Assembly: GCA_046349775.1 (NCBI GenBank)
Contig: JAXMBS010000032.1
Span: 1 to 62,266, forward strand
Reading direction: 5' to 3'
DNA length: 62,266 nt
DNA from: JAEUIG01 sp046349775
Lineage (GTDB): Bacteria > Planctomycetota > Planctomycetia > Planctomycetales > Planctomycetaceae
The translations under genes and the position numbers were made by a program. Shown piece by piece: positions 47,278-55,215 of the stretch. Every line of letters begins with the position of its first letter. Within the stretch, counting starts at the first letter, position 1. The notes under the pieces are model-generated. The model made no database searches, was not told the DNA's origin, and saw nothing but the letters and a program-made list of their open reading frames with translations.

Positions 47278-47455
47278 TGGATACACGCCGAGTTCGCAGC
47301 ACGCCTCCGGCCAGAGAGCGAGGTGCTCGGGCGTGTCGATCTGCAGCGAGGCAGAATCCGTTATGCGTTCCCCTGCGGAAAAGGTGATGAAGAATTTGAC
47401 TGTTCCCCCGGACCCCTCGTCACCCAGATCACAAGCGCCCCATAAGGACAGCAAC

Positions 47456-47683
47456 ATGACTGCGACTCTGCTGGAGCTTGCGCCGCAACTGATGCAGCAT
47501 CCCATCGAGTGGCTCGTGGATGGAGACACCTTCGTGATCCGCGGGCACGTGGCGAGCTACTATCAGAAGCAACTGGCGCAAATTGTCGCTCGTCGGTTGC
47601 CCGGAATTCAGCGGGTGGTTAACGAACTGGAGGTCCGGCCGTCAGCAATTTGTCACGGCACGGGATCTCACGACCGACATTGA
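47456..47683 (+). CDS. BON-domain protein
   Basis: 75 aa starting MTATLLELAPQLMQ. GDTFVIRGHVASYYQKQLAQ and VARRLPGIQRVVNELEV form one BON fold, usually found in exported or membrane-linked stress proteins, though this chain lacks a signal peptide. The ATG at 47456 follows AAGGAC. It lies 290 nt downstream of hsp20 in the same direction, which suggests a stress role by context only. Confidence 0.72.
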   Translation: MTATLLELAPQLMQHPIEWLVDGDTFVIRGHVASYYQKQLAQIVARRLPGIQRVVNELEVRPSAICHGTGSHDRH

Positions 47684-47757
47684 GGAATGCTGCGAGGAGC
47701 GAACCCGCCGGGATTGGCCCCCGGCGGAAGAGCAGGTTGCGATGAAATTCGCCCGGC

Positions 47758-49209
47758 TCAGGCGGGAGTGGCGACCGGCAGTTCGAGCACGATCTCGGCG
47801 CCCGAGGAAGGGCGGCCGATCCAAATCCGGCCGTGGTGCGCCTCGACGATGCGCCGCACAATGGCGAGCCCCAGTCCCGTGCCGCGCGTCTTCGTGGTGA
47901 CAAACGGCTCGAAGACGGTGTCCGCCACATCCACCGGGATCCCTGGACCGTTGTCGCACACCCGCGTCGCTATCCAGGGCGTCCCGTCGACCTGTTTCAG
48001 CGACAGCGCCACGTGAATCCGCAGCGGATCAGCGGCAGCGCTCAAGGAGTTCTCGAACAGGTTGCGGAAGACCTGCAGGAACTGATACCGGTCGACGCGG
48101 CAGGTTCCTGGGCTGTCGGCGGCAATGTCGAGTCGGGCGTTGCGCGTACCGCGCGCCTGGGCCAGCAGATCCCAGGCTTCGCGGGCCAGGGAGGCCAGAT
48201 CGGCCGACTCCGGCGAGAGCCTGATCGGTGCCGCGTACGCGCGGACCTCTTCGTACAGCCGGTGCAACTCCTGCTGGATGAGTTGCAGGCGGTGCACCAG
48301 CCGGAGCGCGTCTGGCCGGTCTTCCACGAGCAACGTCAGCAGTTCCAGATCGGCTTGACCGCGCTGTAGAGCGTTGCGGCTCTCATGCGCCAGTCCCGTC
48401 ATTGCCTGGCCGATCGCCGCCAGGCGCTCCGCCTGCAGCAGCTTCTGTTCTGCCAGTCTGCGCGCGGTCACGTCCTGTCCGATGGCGAGGATCGTCGAAC
48501 GACCGCCGAAGTCGGCAAGACGCTGAAAGTTCCAGAGCACCCAGTGCTGCGTGCCCGTGCGATCCCGGACCGGCAGCTCGCAGTCATGTTCGGCTCGGCC
48601 GCCAATGACGTTGGACAGATGCCCCGTCGCCAATTCGCGGAATTCCGGCGGAATGAGTACGTCGACGTACTTCTGCCGTCGCAGCTCGTCTGTATCGTAA
48701 CCGGTCAGTCGCTCGCCGAACGGATTGAGGTACGCAATCGTGCCGTCCAGTTCGAGGATCAGAATGATCCCGCCGACGGATTCGACGAGCGTGCGGAAAG
48801 CCGCTTCCGAGTGCCGCTTGTCTTCCCTGAGCTTTAGCTGTTCGGCGACCCGCCTGAGGCTGGCGCGCAGCAGGTCGACGTCAATCGGTTTCGTGATGTA
48901 GTCGGCCGCACCGTGGCGCAGCGCCATGATCGCTTCGTCGATGCCCCCCATCCCGGTGGAGACGATGACGGCGACGTCCGGCGCCTTCTGGCGGATCTGC
49001 GGCAGCAGTTGGCCGGCGCTCGCATCCGGAAGCCGCCAGTCGAGCAGGATCACGTCGTACGTGGACCAGTGATCTCGCGCCCGGGCCTCCGCCGCCGAGC
49101 CGGCGGCCTCGAACGTGTGCCCGTCCAGCGACAGGATATCGCACAGATTGTCCCGCGTATCGGGGTCGTCTTCGACGACCAGCACGCGCAGCCGCGGCAC
49201 GTCGTTCAT
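47758..49209 (-). CDS. Hybrid histidine kinase (receiver-PAS-HisKA-HATPase)
   Basis: 483 aa, cytosolic. Receiver domain at 1-125 (VLVVEDDPDTR acidic pocket, phosphoacceptor in DVILLDWRLPDA, Lys in YITKPIDVD). PAS domain at about 140-255 (GIILILELDGTIAYLNPFGE). H-box GLAHESRNALQ near 290 with the phosphorylated His. N-box FRNLFENSLSAA, G-boxes DNGPGIP and GTGLGLAIVRRIVEAH. An N-terminal receiver makes it a kinase that can be controlled by phosphate from elsewhere. Its start overlaps the double-receiver gene by ATGA. Confidence 0.94.
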   Translation of the reverse strand: MNDVPRLRVLVVEDDPDTRDNLCDILSLDGHTFEAAGSAAEARARDHWSTYDVILLDWRLPDASAGQLLPQIRQKAPDVAVIVSTGMGGIDEAIMALRHGAADYITKPIDVDLLRASLRRVAEQLKLREDKRHSEAAFRTLVESVGGIILILELDGTIAYLNPFGERLTGYDTDELRRQKYVDVLIPPEFRELATGHLSNVIGGRAEHDCELPVRDRTGTQHWVLWNFQRLADFGGRSTILAIGQDVTARRLAEQKLLQAERLAAIGQAMTGLAHESRNALQRGQADLELLTLLVEDRPDALRLVHRLQLIQQELHRLYEEVRAYAAPIRLSPESADLASLAREAWDLLAQARGTRNARLDIAADSPGTCRVDRYQFLQVFRNLFENSLSAAADPLRIHVALSLKQVDGTPWIATRVCDNGPGIPVDVADTVFEPFVTTKTRGTGLGLAIVRRIVEAHHGRIWIGRPSSGAEIVLELPVATPA

Positions 49210-49952
49210 GCGTGTGATTCTTCCGGCGCCGCCAGGCGGCCGATGAGCCGGAGCAATTCGGGGATCTCCAGCGGTTTATCGCACACGGCGTCTGCGCCTT
49301 CCGCCACGACCCGGTCGACCAGTTCCCGCAGGTCCGCGCGGTAGCCGGTAATCACGATCGCATGCGCTGCCGGGTTCGATTCGCGGATCCGTCGCAAGAC
49401 GCCGCCGCCGTCGCCGGACGGGAGTTTCAGGTCGATCAGCGCCACCCCGTACTCGCGCGTTTGCAGAAGTCTGACGACGTCCGCCTCGGTATGAGCGACG
49501 TCCAGCCGGTATCCGCACTCGTGCAGGATGTCCCAGAGATTTGCGCACAGGTTGTGGTCATCGTCGACCAGCATGATCAGCGGCTGCCGGGCCACTCGAT
49601 CGATCAAAGACAGCAGACGGTCAAGATCTACCGGCTTGTGCAGGAATTTCACCGCTCCGGACTGTGTCGCCTGTTCAAGCGCGTCGTCGTCCGCATAGGC
49701 ACTGACGATCACCGCCTCGCTCGCCGCGCGCAACTGCCGGATTTCGCGACAGAGCGCAAGACCGTCCATGCCCGGCATCTTGAAGTCGAGCAGGGCGACG
49801 TCAAAGACGGCCCGCGTCAAGAGCGGCAGCGCCTCCTCGGCGCTGCCGGCCACGTCCACGCGGTCGCCACGGTCCGTGAGGATGTCGCGCAGATTCTCAC
49901 GGGCGTCGGGATCGTCATCAACGACGAGAATGCGCAAGGGCCGGTGCGGCAT
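49206..49952 (-). CDS. Double-receiver response regulator (REC-REC), no output domain
   Basis: 248 aa made only of two receiver domains. First: ILVVDDDPDAR, Asp in DVALLDFKMPGMDG, Lys in KFLHKPVDLDR. Second: IMLVDDDHNL, Asp in VALIDLKLPSGDG, Lys in VCDKPLEIPE. With no DNA-binding or enzyme domain it can only relay or sequester phosphate between kinases and the sigma-54 activator of the same operon. Starts at ATG 49952. Confidence 0.93.
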   Translation of the reverse strand: MPHRPLRILVVDDDPDARENLRDILTDRGDRVDVAGSAEEALPLLTRAVFDVALLDFKMPGMDGLALCREIRQLRAASEAVIVSAYADDDALEQATQSGAVKFLHKPVDLDRLLSLIDRVARQPLIMLVDDDHNLCANLWDILHECGYRLDVAHTEADVVRLLQTREYGVALIDLKLPSGDGGGVLRRIRESNPAAHAIVITGYRADLRELVDRVVAEGADAVCDKPLEIPELLRLIGRLAAPEESHA

Positions 49953-50057
49953 GGTTGCTTTCGCGACGGTCCACCGGTCGTCGCGGATTGGAACTGTTGC
50001 TGGGAAGACAGGCAGCCACTGCGGACGAGCAGGGCGGGACAGTCAGCCCACATCGAC

Positions 50058-51272
50058 CTAACGTCCCGACGGCGAACAGTAAATCCGGCGGGCGGGGAGC
50101 CGTACCGTGAGTCGTGCCGCGTCGGCCTGGTCACGGAAATCTGTCCTCGGTGCTTATCGACAATGGCAGGCGATCGCCGGCTTGAGGCCGATGCCGCGCT
50201 GGTCGTGTACAGCGGCTCCATCACGCGGTGGATGTGCTCGTTCGCGATTCCGTAGCGTGTCTTCCACCCGAATCGGGATGCCGTCCTCCCCAGGGACGGC
50301 CGTCACCTTCAGACGCCCGCCGTTGGGCATCGCGTCCCGCGCGTTGCGGAACAGATTGCTGAACACAATCTGCAACTGCGCCGCATCCCCCAACGGCTCA
50401 TGGTCACCCGGCTCGACATCCAGCGTTACGATGATGCTCTCCGGCAGCATGCTGGCGTCGAGCGACTTTTGCAGCATCGATTTCAGATCAAATGGTTCCA
50501 GGTTCGGGATCGGCAACCGCGCGAAATTGGAGAGCGCCGTGATGACGCCATCCGCCTGCCCCACCTGGTTGTGGATGCGATGCAGGTGCTCGGACGTTTT
50601 CTCGGGGGTCAACGAGCGCGCGTTGAGCAGGTAGTACACGGAGGTCTTGATGACGTTCAGCGGATTGCGCAGCTCATGGGCGATCCCCCCGGCGACCTGT
50701 CCGATCGTCGCCATCCGTTCCACCTGCTGCTGGCGTCTGAGATACTCCGCCTGATAGGCGTCTTCGATGATGGCCAGATCGAGATCCAGCAGCTTGTGCA
50801 GCGACCGCTGTGTGGCTGCGAGTTCCTCGGGTTTGCGCGGCCACGCCTTAATCAGCACCTGGACGAGGCCTGAGCGCAGGCGCGACAGCGCCATGTTGGT
50901 GTAGACCTGGTCCAGTCCGATTTCCACATGCCGCAAGCCGACCCGCCAGCGACGCGAAACGTAGTTCGCGTCATAGGTGCCCTCCAGGAGCTCCTCGAGC
51001 CAGCGCAGCAGCGTCCCTTTCAGCCGGACAATCTGTTCCTGTCCACCGGTGATGACTCTGGCCGCCGCGGGGTGGCGTTCGATCTCCTCGTAGAAATCCT
51101 GCACCAGTGCGGGCAGATGCGACTGTAGCAGCGGAGCGAGACTGCGAATCCGCAGGGCGTCATCGGCTGTCCAGGCCGCGTACTGTTGCAGCTCCTGGTA
51201 GCGTGCGAACCGCGACTGTGCCCCCTCGTCCGGGATCGAATCGTTCGGATTGTGGCAGGCCGCCTCGGACAT
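50058..51272 (-). CDS. Globin-coupled sensor histidine kinase, frameshifted C-terminus
   Basis: About 404 aa. N-terminal protoglobin domain (residues 15-165): RYQELQQYAAWTADDALRIR, VQDFYEEIERHPAAARVITG, and RVGLRHVEIGLDQVY with the heme-binding proximal His, as in globin-coupled sensors of O2, NO or CO. Then a HisKA part with H-box GGIAHELRNPLNVIKTS and an ATPase part with SNLFRNARDAMPNGG. After RVEDT the frame slips: GIANEHIHRVMEPLY, AIVDKHRGQISVT and TVRLPARRIYCSPSGR are read in other frames, ending in TAG at 50058. Three indels between about 50110 and 50250; the core is sound. Confidence 0.9.
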
Positions 51273-51362
51273 TGCTCATGTCGGTCGGTTTCGATCGCTG
51301 ACGTCACGGTCGGCGATGGTTCAACAAGGACGCAGCCCAGGCCGTCGGCGGATCCGGCCGCC

Positions 51363-52727
51363 TCATTCGATGCCGAACCGCTCCAGGAGTCGATACAGCT
51401 TGCGGCGATGGATCCCCAGCACGCGCGCCGTACGCGCCTTGTTTCCGCGCTCGCGCTCCAGCACGGAAACAATATGGGACCGCTGCAAGTCTTCGAGCCG
51501 TTCGGAGTTCACGGCGTCGGTGGTCGGGTGAGCGGTGACGGGACCGGCCCTGGTTTCCGCAGGGCTTCCTCCGACGACTTCTCTCGGCAAATCGTCGATG
51601 GTTACGGTGCGGTCGTCCGCCAGAATCATGGCGCGCTGCAGTACGTTGCACAACTGCCGGACGTTGCCCGGCCAGTGATAGCTTTCGAGGGCCCGTTCCG
51701 CTTCCGGGTCGATCTCCCACCCCTGTTCGAGAAAATGCCGGAGCAGGGCAGGAATGTCACCGGCGCGCGTCCTCAGCGGTGGCAGCACCAGCGACATTAC
51801 GTTGATGCGGTAGTACAGGTCTTCGCGAAATCGGCCGTCGGCGACCTCCTTCTGGAGGTCGCGGTTGGTGGCGGCGATGATCCGTACGTCGACGCGCCGT
51901 TCCTGGTGCGAGCCGACCCGACGCAGCGAGCCGTCTTCCAGCACTCGCAGCAGCTTCGGCTGCAGCGCCAGCGGCAGCTCGCCGATTTCGTCAATGAACA
52001 GCGTGCCGCCGTCGGCGACTTCGAACAGACCGGTCTTCGTTGAAACAGCCCCGGTGAACGAACCCTTCTCGTGCCCGAACAGTTCGCTCTCCACCAGTTG
52101 TTCCGGCAGCGCTGCGCAGTTGATTGTGACGAACGGCTTGTCGGCTCGCGGGCTGTGCTGCTGCAGGGCACGCGCGACCAGTTCCTTGCCGGTGCCGCTC
52201 TCCCCTTCGATGAGCACCGGGGTATTGGTAGGTCCGACGCGCTCAATCAGGCGGAAGACCTGCTTCATGGGTGCCGAGTCCCCCACGATCCGGTTTTGCG
52301 GACGGTTGCGCTCCAGCAGCGATTTCAGCCGGTCGTTCTCCTGTCGCAGCCGGCCCTTTTGAGCGGCGTTCCGAATGCGGCGATCAAGCTCGGCGAGTGC
52401 AAACGGCTTCGTGAGGTAGTCGTAAGCGCCCAGCTTCATGGCGGACACGGCCGTCTCCACCGTCGCCTGCCCCGTGAGGATGATGACCTCCGTTTCGAGG
52501 TTTCGCTCCTTGAGCGTTTGCAGCAACTCCAGCCCCGAGATACCCGGCATGTTCATATCGACGACGGCGACGTCGAAGTACCGCGCCTCGCACTGCCGCA
52601 ACGCCTCCTGGCCGTTCGCCGCCTGCTCAACGACGTGCCCCTGCCGCAGCATCCATTTGGCGGCGCTGTCGCGAAACTCGTCTTCATCTTCGACAAGCAA
52701 GAGTCGAATTGGATCGGTCGCGCTCAC
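51363..52727 (-). CDS. Sigma-54-dependent response regulator, NtrC family
   Basis: 454 aa. Receiver (LLLVEDEDEFRD, Asp in VAVVDMNMPGISG, Lys in YLTKPFALAE). AAA+ domain with Walker A GESGTGKE, the sigma-54 contact loop reading KGSFTGAV (GSFTGA, not the common GAFTGA), and Walker B LFIDEIGELP. C-terminal Fis-type helix-turn-helix (GNKARTARVLGIHRRKLYRL). It drives open-complex formation at sigma-54 promoters when phosphorylated. It sits next to the globin kinase, its likely partner. Confidence 0.95.
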   Translation of the reverse strand: MSATDPIRLLLVEDEDEFRDSAAKWMLRQGHVVEQAANGQEALRQCEARYFDVAVVDMNMPGISGLELLQTLKERNLETEVIILTGQATVETAVSAMKLGAYDYLTKPFALAELDRRIRNAAQKGRLRQENDRLKSLLERNRPQNRIVGDSAPMKQVFRLIERVGPTNTPVLIEGESGTGKELVARALQQHSPRADKPFVTINCAALPEQLVESELFGHEKGSFTGAVSTKTGLFEVADGGTLFIDEIGELPLALQPKLLRVLEDGSLRRVGSHQERRVDVRIIAATNRDLQKEVADGRFREDLYYRINVMSLVLPPLRTRAGDIPALLRHFLEQGWEIDPEAERALESYHWPGNVRQLCNVLQRAMILADDRTVTIDDLPREVVGGSPAETRAGPVTAHPTTDAVNSERLEDLQRSHIVSVLERERGNKARTARVLGIHRRKLYRLLERFGIE

Positions 52728-52829
52728 AAGTGCGGCCCTCGGCGGATCGTCGAATGCTGGGTTGTCGATTGCGGAAATGCACGCTCGACGAAGGGATTCG
52801 GCCGTCGGTCCTGACGCGTGGAACGAGTC

Positions 52830-52943
52830 TCACTCGCGCGGCGACCGTTGGTTGCGGCGGCGGCCGAAGACATGAATACCGATGAACACGATCGCAGACA
52901 ATGCCGCCACCAGAATCACGAACTCCGGTACGTTGATGTCCAT
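52830..52943 (-). CDS. 37-aa single-helix membrane peptide
   Basis: Short ORF from the ATG at 52943 to the TGA at 52830. MDINVPEFVILVAALSAIV leads into one membrane helix that ends before a basic tail (FGRRRNQRSPRE). GAGGAG lies 6 nt before the start, an ideal ribosome site, and only 10 nt separate it from the cytochrome gene upstream. It looks like a small cytochrome or kinase partner. No family known to me. Confidence 0.68.
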   Translation of the reverse strand: MDINVPEFVILVAALSAIVFIGIHVFGRRRNQRSPRE

Positions 52944-52953
52944 CGCTCACTCC

Positions 52954-53442
52954 TCACTGGGCGGCACGGTCGGCGACCCGGATGCCTCTCACGAAGTTGT
53001 GGCAGTCGATGCAACTCATCGTCGCATCCATCCACTTCAGCGCCGCGCGGTCCTTGTTGTTCTTCTCCGCCGCCGTCACGAGCTGCTGCGTAATTTCGCG
53101 GAATTCCCCGCTGAACTGCCGGTACATGGGGTCGTTCATTACCCGCCACCGCTCGCTGTTGCTCATCTCATTCAGTGTGCGCGCTCCCTGGAGGATCAGT
53201 TCCGAATCCTCGGTGCACAGCCCCTCCAGAATCTGATTGGAGGCCGCGAGCTTCTTCCGCATGTACTCCTTGAGCGGCAGATCCTCCCGACCGGCTTTCG
53301 GTTTCGAAGAATCTTTGGCTGTTGCGGCATCCTGTTTGTCGGCCGCGGGCTCCTTGTCGGCGGCGCGAGTTGCCGTCCAACCAGCCGCCGCGAGTCCAAT
53401 CAACACCGCCGTCCCACACGCAAGAATCCAGATCCGCTGCAT
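52954..53442 (-). CDS. Exported cytochrome c'-like protein
   Basis: 162 aa. Signal peptide MQRIWILACGTAVLIGLAAA, cut near TRAAD. A Lys/Asp/Ala-rich linker, then a helical bundle (YMRKKLAASNQILEGLCTED, RWRVMNDPMYRQFSGEF, LVTAAEKNNKDRAALKWM). The C-terminal MSCIDCHNFVRG has the CxxCH heme motif near the end, as in cytochrome c'/c556-type four-helix cytochromes. Such proteins bind NO or O2 or carry electrons. First gene of the sensory operon. Start ATG 53442. Confidence 0.82.
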   Translation of the reverse strand: MQRIWILACGTAVLIGLAAAGWTATRAADKEPAADKQDAATAKDSSKPKAGREDLPLKEYMRKKLAASNQILEGLCTEDSELILQGARTLNEMSNSERWRVMNDPMYRQFSGEFREITQQLVTAAEKNNKDRAALKWMDATMSCIDCHNFVRGIRVADRAAQ

Positions 53443-53839
53443 GGCTTGGCTCCCTGAGGCAATGGGTTCATCGCCTCGAATGGCAAGCCGTGTGCCGAAC
53501 GACTCGGTACAGCGAAATTGCCCGCAATTCGAGCGTAATTCGCTGCCATCCCTCAGACGTGGCGCGTGGAGCACGCCAAAGTGTGCCAAAACGCACGCTC
53601 TTTGCGACGAAAGTGCACACTCGTGCGATCCGCAAAGTGAGCCTGGCGCGACGGCCGGCTGCAACCAAAGCTAATTGTCAGCGACGAGCGATCAGTCAGC
53701 AGAAGAGAATTATGAGCGGTTTCATGAAATTCGTGCGACGGACAAATCTGCAGAAGTGGTTGAAGCGAGCCAGTTCGTTGTCGGCAATTCGTCGACTTGG
53801 AATAATCGCCTGAGACGCCTCTCACTCCGGCTGAGTGTG
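53443..53839. promoter_or_regulatory. Divergent control region of sensory and hydrogenase operons
   Basis: About 400 nt between the minus-strand cytochrome c' gene and the plus-strand hydrogenase set. It holds a sigma-54 promoter-like site at 53481, the inverted repeat CTTTGCG (53600-53606) / CGCAAAG (53631-53637), and within it GTGCACACT and CGTGCGAT. These could be activator sites for the NtrC-type regulator. No gene found. Confidence 0.45.
53481..53496 (+). promoter_or_regulatory. Candidate sigma-54 promoter upstream of the hydrogenase operon
   Basis: TGGCAAGCCGTGTGCC has GG and GC ten bases apart as in the -24/-12 consensus TGGCAC-N5-TTGC, with one or two weak positions. About 345 nt before the endopeptidase gene, which is far for a simple leader. 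Confidence 0.35.
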
Positions 53840-54304
53840 ATGACTTCTCGTGAATGTGATACACCGCTAACGATTCTCGCTCTGGGCAGTCCCCACGGAG
53901 ACGATCAAGCGGCCTGGTACGTCATTGAGCGTCTACAGGCCGATCGCGAGTTCGCAGGCCGCTGCTTCCGAATCGCGTCACCGTGGGATGTCGTACCGCA
54001 TCTCCAAGGGGGCGGCCGCGTCATGATTATCGACGCGTGCCAGTCGGGTGCCGCGCCCGGCACGCTGCATCGACACGTCTCGCCAGAATCCGCCACCGCT
54101 GCCGGCGACGTTCCGTCGAGTCACGGCGGCAGTTTGCGGGAAGCCTTGCAACTGAGCCAGTCACTGGGATACGACCTGTCCGGTGTCGAGATTCATGGGA
54201 TCGAAGTGGAGGCGACCCAGCCCGGAGCTCCTGTCACCCCGGCGGTTCGCCGCGCAGTAGAAACCCTCGCCAGCGAACTTCGCGAAGAGTGGCCTCGCAC
54301 GTGA
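53840..54304 (+). CDS. [NiFe] hydrogenase maturation endopeptidase (HycI/HyaD family)
   Basis: 154-aa protease that removes the C-terminal tail of the hydrogenase large subunit after nickel insertion. LGSPHGDDQAAWYVIERL has the conserved acid residues that bind nickel, followed by MIIDACQSGAAPGTLHR and a His in EIHGIEVEA. The ATG at 53840 puts the first motif near residue 12, as in the family. Followed by hypA after 15 nt. Confidence 0.9.
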   Translation: MTSRECDTPLTILALGSPHGDDQAAWYVIERLQADREFAGRCFRIASPWDVVPHLQGGGRVMIIDACQSGAAPGTLHRHVSPESATAAGDVPSSHGGSLREALQLSQSLGYDLSGVEIHGIEVEATQPGAPVTPAVRRAVETLASELREEWPRT

Positions 54305-54319
54305 CACGGAGCCCGACGA

Positions 54320-54673
54320 ATGCATGAACTGTCGTTGGCACGCGCATTGCTGAAGCAGGTTAAGGAATTGAGCGCGTCGAATCGCAACGGCGAGCTGCGC
54401 CGCGTACGTCTGACTGTCGGTGAGTTTTCCGGAGTGGAGACGGAGCTGTTGGAATCAGCATTGCGCGAGTCGACCTTCGGCACATCGCTGGAAGGAGTTG
54501 AGCTCTCGATTACGCGCGTACCCTTGACGGCGCAGTGCAAGACGTGCGGCGCCAAGTTCCGCGTGGAACGATTCTGCTTTGTCTGTCCCGACTGTGGCGC
54601 CGGGGGGACCGATGTCATTGGGGGCGAAGAAATCGTGCTGGAAAGCGTCACGTTTGAGGAGCTGGAACCATGA
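54320..54673 (+). CDS. hypA: Hydrogenase nickel incorporation protein HypA
   Basis: 117 aa. The start MHELSLARALL is family-typical; its His2 and Glu3 are nickel ligands. Two zinc-binding pairs follow: CKTCGAKF and CPDCGAGG. HypA passes nickel to the large subunit with HypB. The stop overlaps the next start (ATGA). Its own 5' coding sequence contains a sigma-54-like promoter. Confidence 0.95.
   Translation: MHELSLARALLKQVKELSASNRNGELRRVRLTVGEFSGVETELLESALRESTFGTSLEGVELSITRVPLTAQCKTCGAKFRVERFCFVCPDCGAGGTDVIGGEEIVLESVTFEELEP
54336..54351 (+). promoter_or_regulatory. Candidate sigma-54 promoter inside hypA
   Basis: TGGCACGCGCATTGCT matches the -24/-12 consensus TGGCAC-N5-TTGC(A/T) at every position, with GG and GC ten bases apart. 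It lies over codons 6-11 of hypA. A sigma-54 activator gene is 1.6 kb away. It could drive hydB-hypF; codon constraint in LARALL may also explain it. Confidence 0.4.
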
Positions 54674-55170
54674 CTGCCGCAACACCGGGCGACGTGAATG
54701 AAATCCGCTTTCTGCAGGAACTCCCGGAGGCCCTGCTGTCACAGTTTGTGGCAATTTCGCACATTGAGCAGTTCCCCGCCGGCACAGTCATCTTCCGTCA
54801 AGGGGAGGCCGCGCGCACGATTTATCTGGTGTGCGAGGGGCACGTGTCATTGGAAATCTGCGCTCCCGGAGTCGGTTGTCGGCGGATTCTCACTGTCGCA
54901 CCCGGCGAACTCTTGGGCTGGTCGCCAGTGCTCGGGCAGGATCGGCTCACCGCCACGGCCCGCGCTCTCGATGCGACAAAGGCGCTGGCGGTCGACGGTC
55001 GGCAAATTCTTGCAGTTTGCGAGCAGAATCCCCGGTTCGGCTATGAATTCATGAAACGCGCCGCGATCGCGCTCTCCCAGCGGCTCAACTCGACGCGGCT
55101 GCAGCTGCTCGACGTCTACGGCGGGCAGATGGCGGGCGCGGCCGAAGCGTTTGCGAGTGTGCCGGCATAA
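54670..55170 (+). CDS. Cyclic-nucleotide-binding-domain protein of the hydrogenase operon
   Basis: 166 aa. One CRP-type jelly-roll domain: FPAGTVIFRQGEAARTIYLV, LEICAPGVGCRRILTVAPGE, and FMKRAAIALSQRLNSTRLQL as the dimer helix. No helix-turn-helix, so it does not bind DNA. Such proteins occur with group 3b hydrogenases and may sense a nucleotide or ligand to tune the enzyme, which is inference. Coupled to hypA by ATGA. Confidence 0.88.
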   Translation: MTAATPGDVNEIRFLQELPEALLSQFVAISHIEQFPAGTVIFRQGEAARTIYLVCEGHVSLEICAPGVGCRRILTVAPGELLGWSPVLGQDRLTATARALDATKALAVDGRQILAVCEQNPRFGYEFMKRAAIALSQRLNSTRLQLLDVYGGQMAGAAEAFASVPA

Positions 55171-55215
55171 GGTCGGTGACCACAGCTCCAAATCCCTGCA
55201 GCCAATGAGGCAGAC

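Noticed and set aside
47146..47445. ORF of 99 codons overlapping the end of hsp20
   Set aside because: It covers the hairpin and leader of the BON gene, has no ribosome site and no domain.
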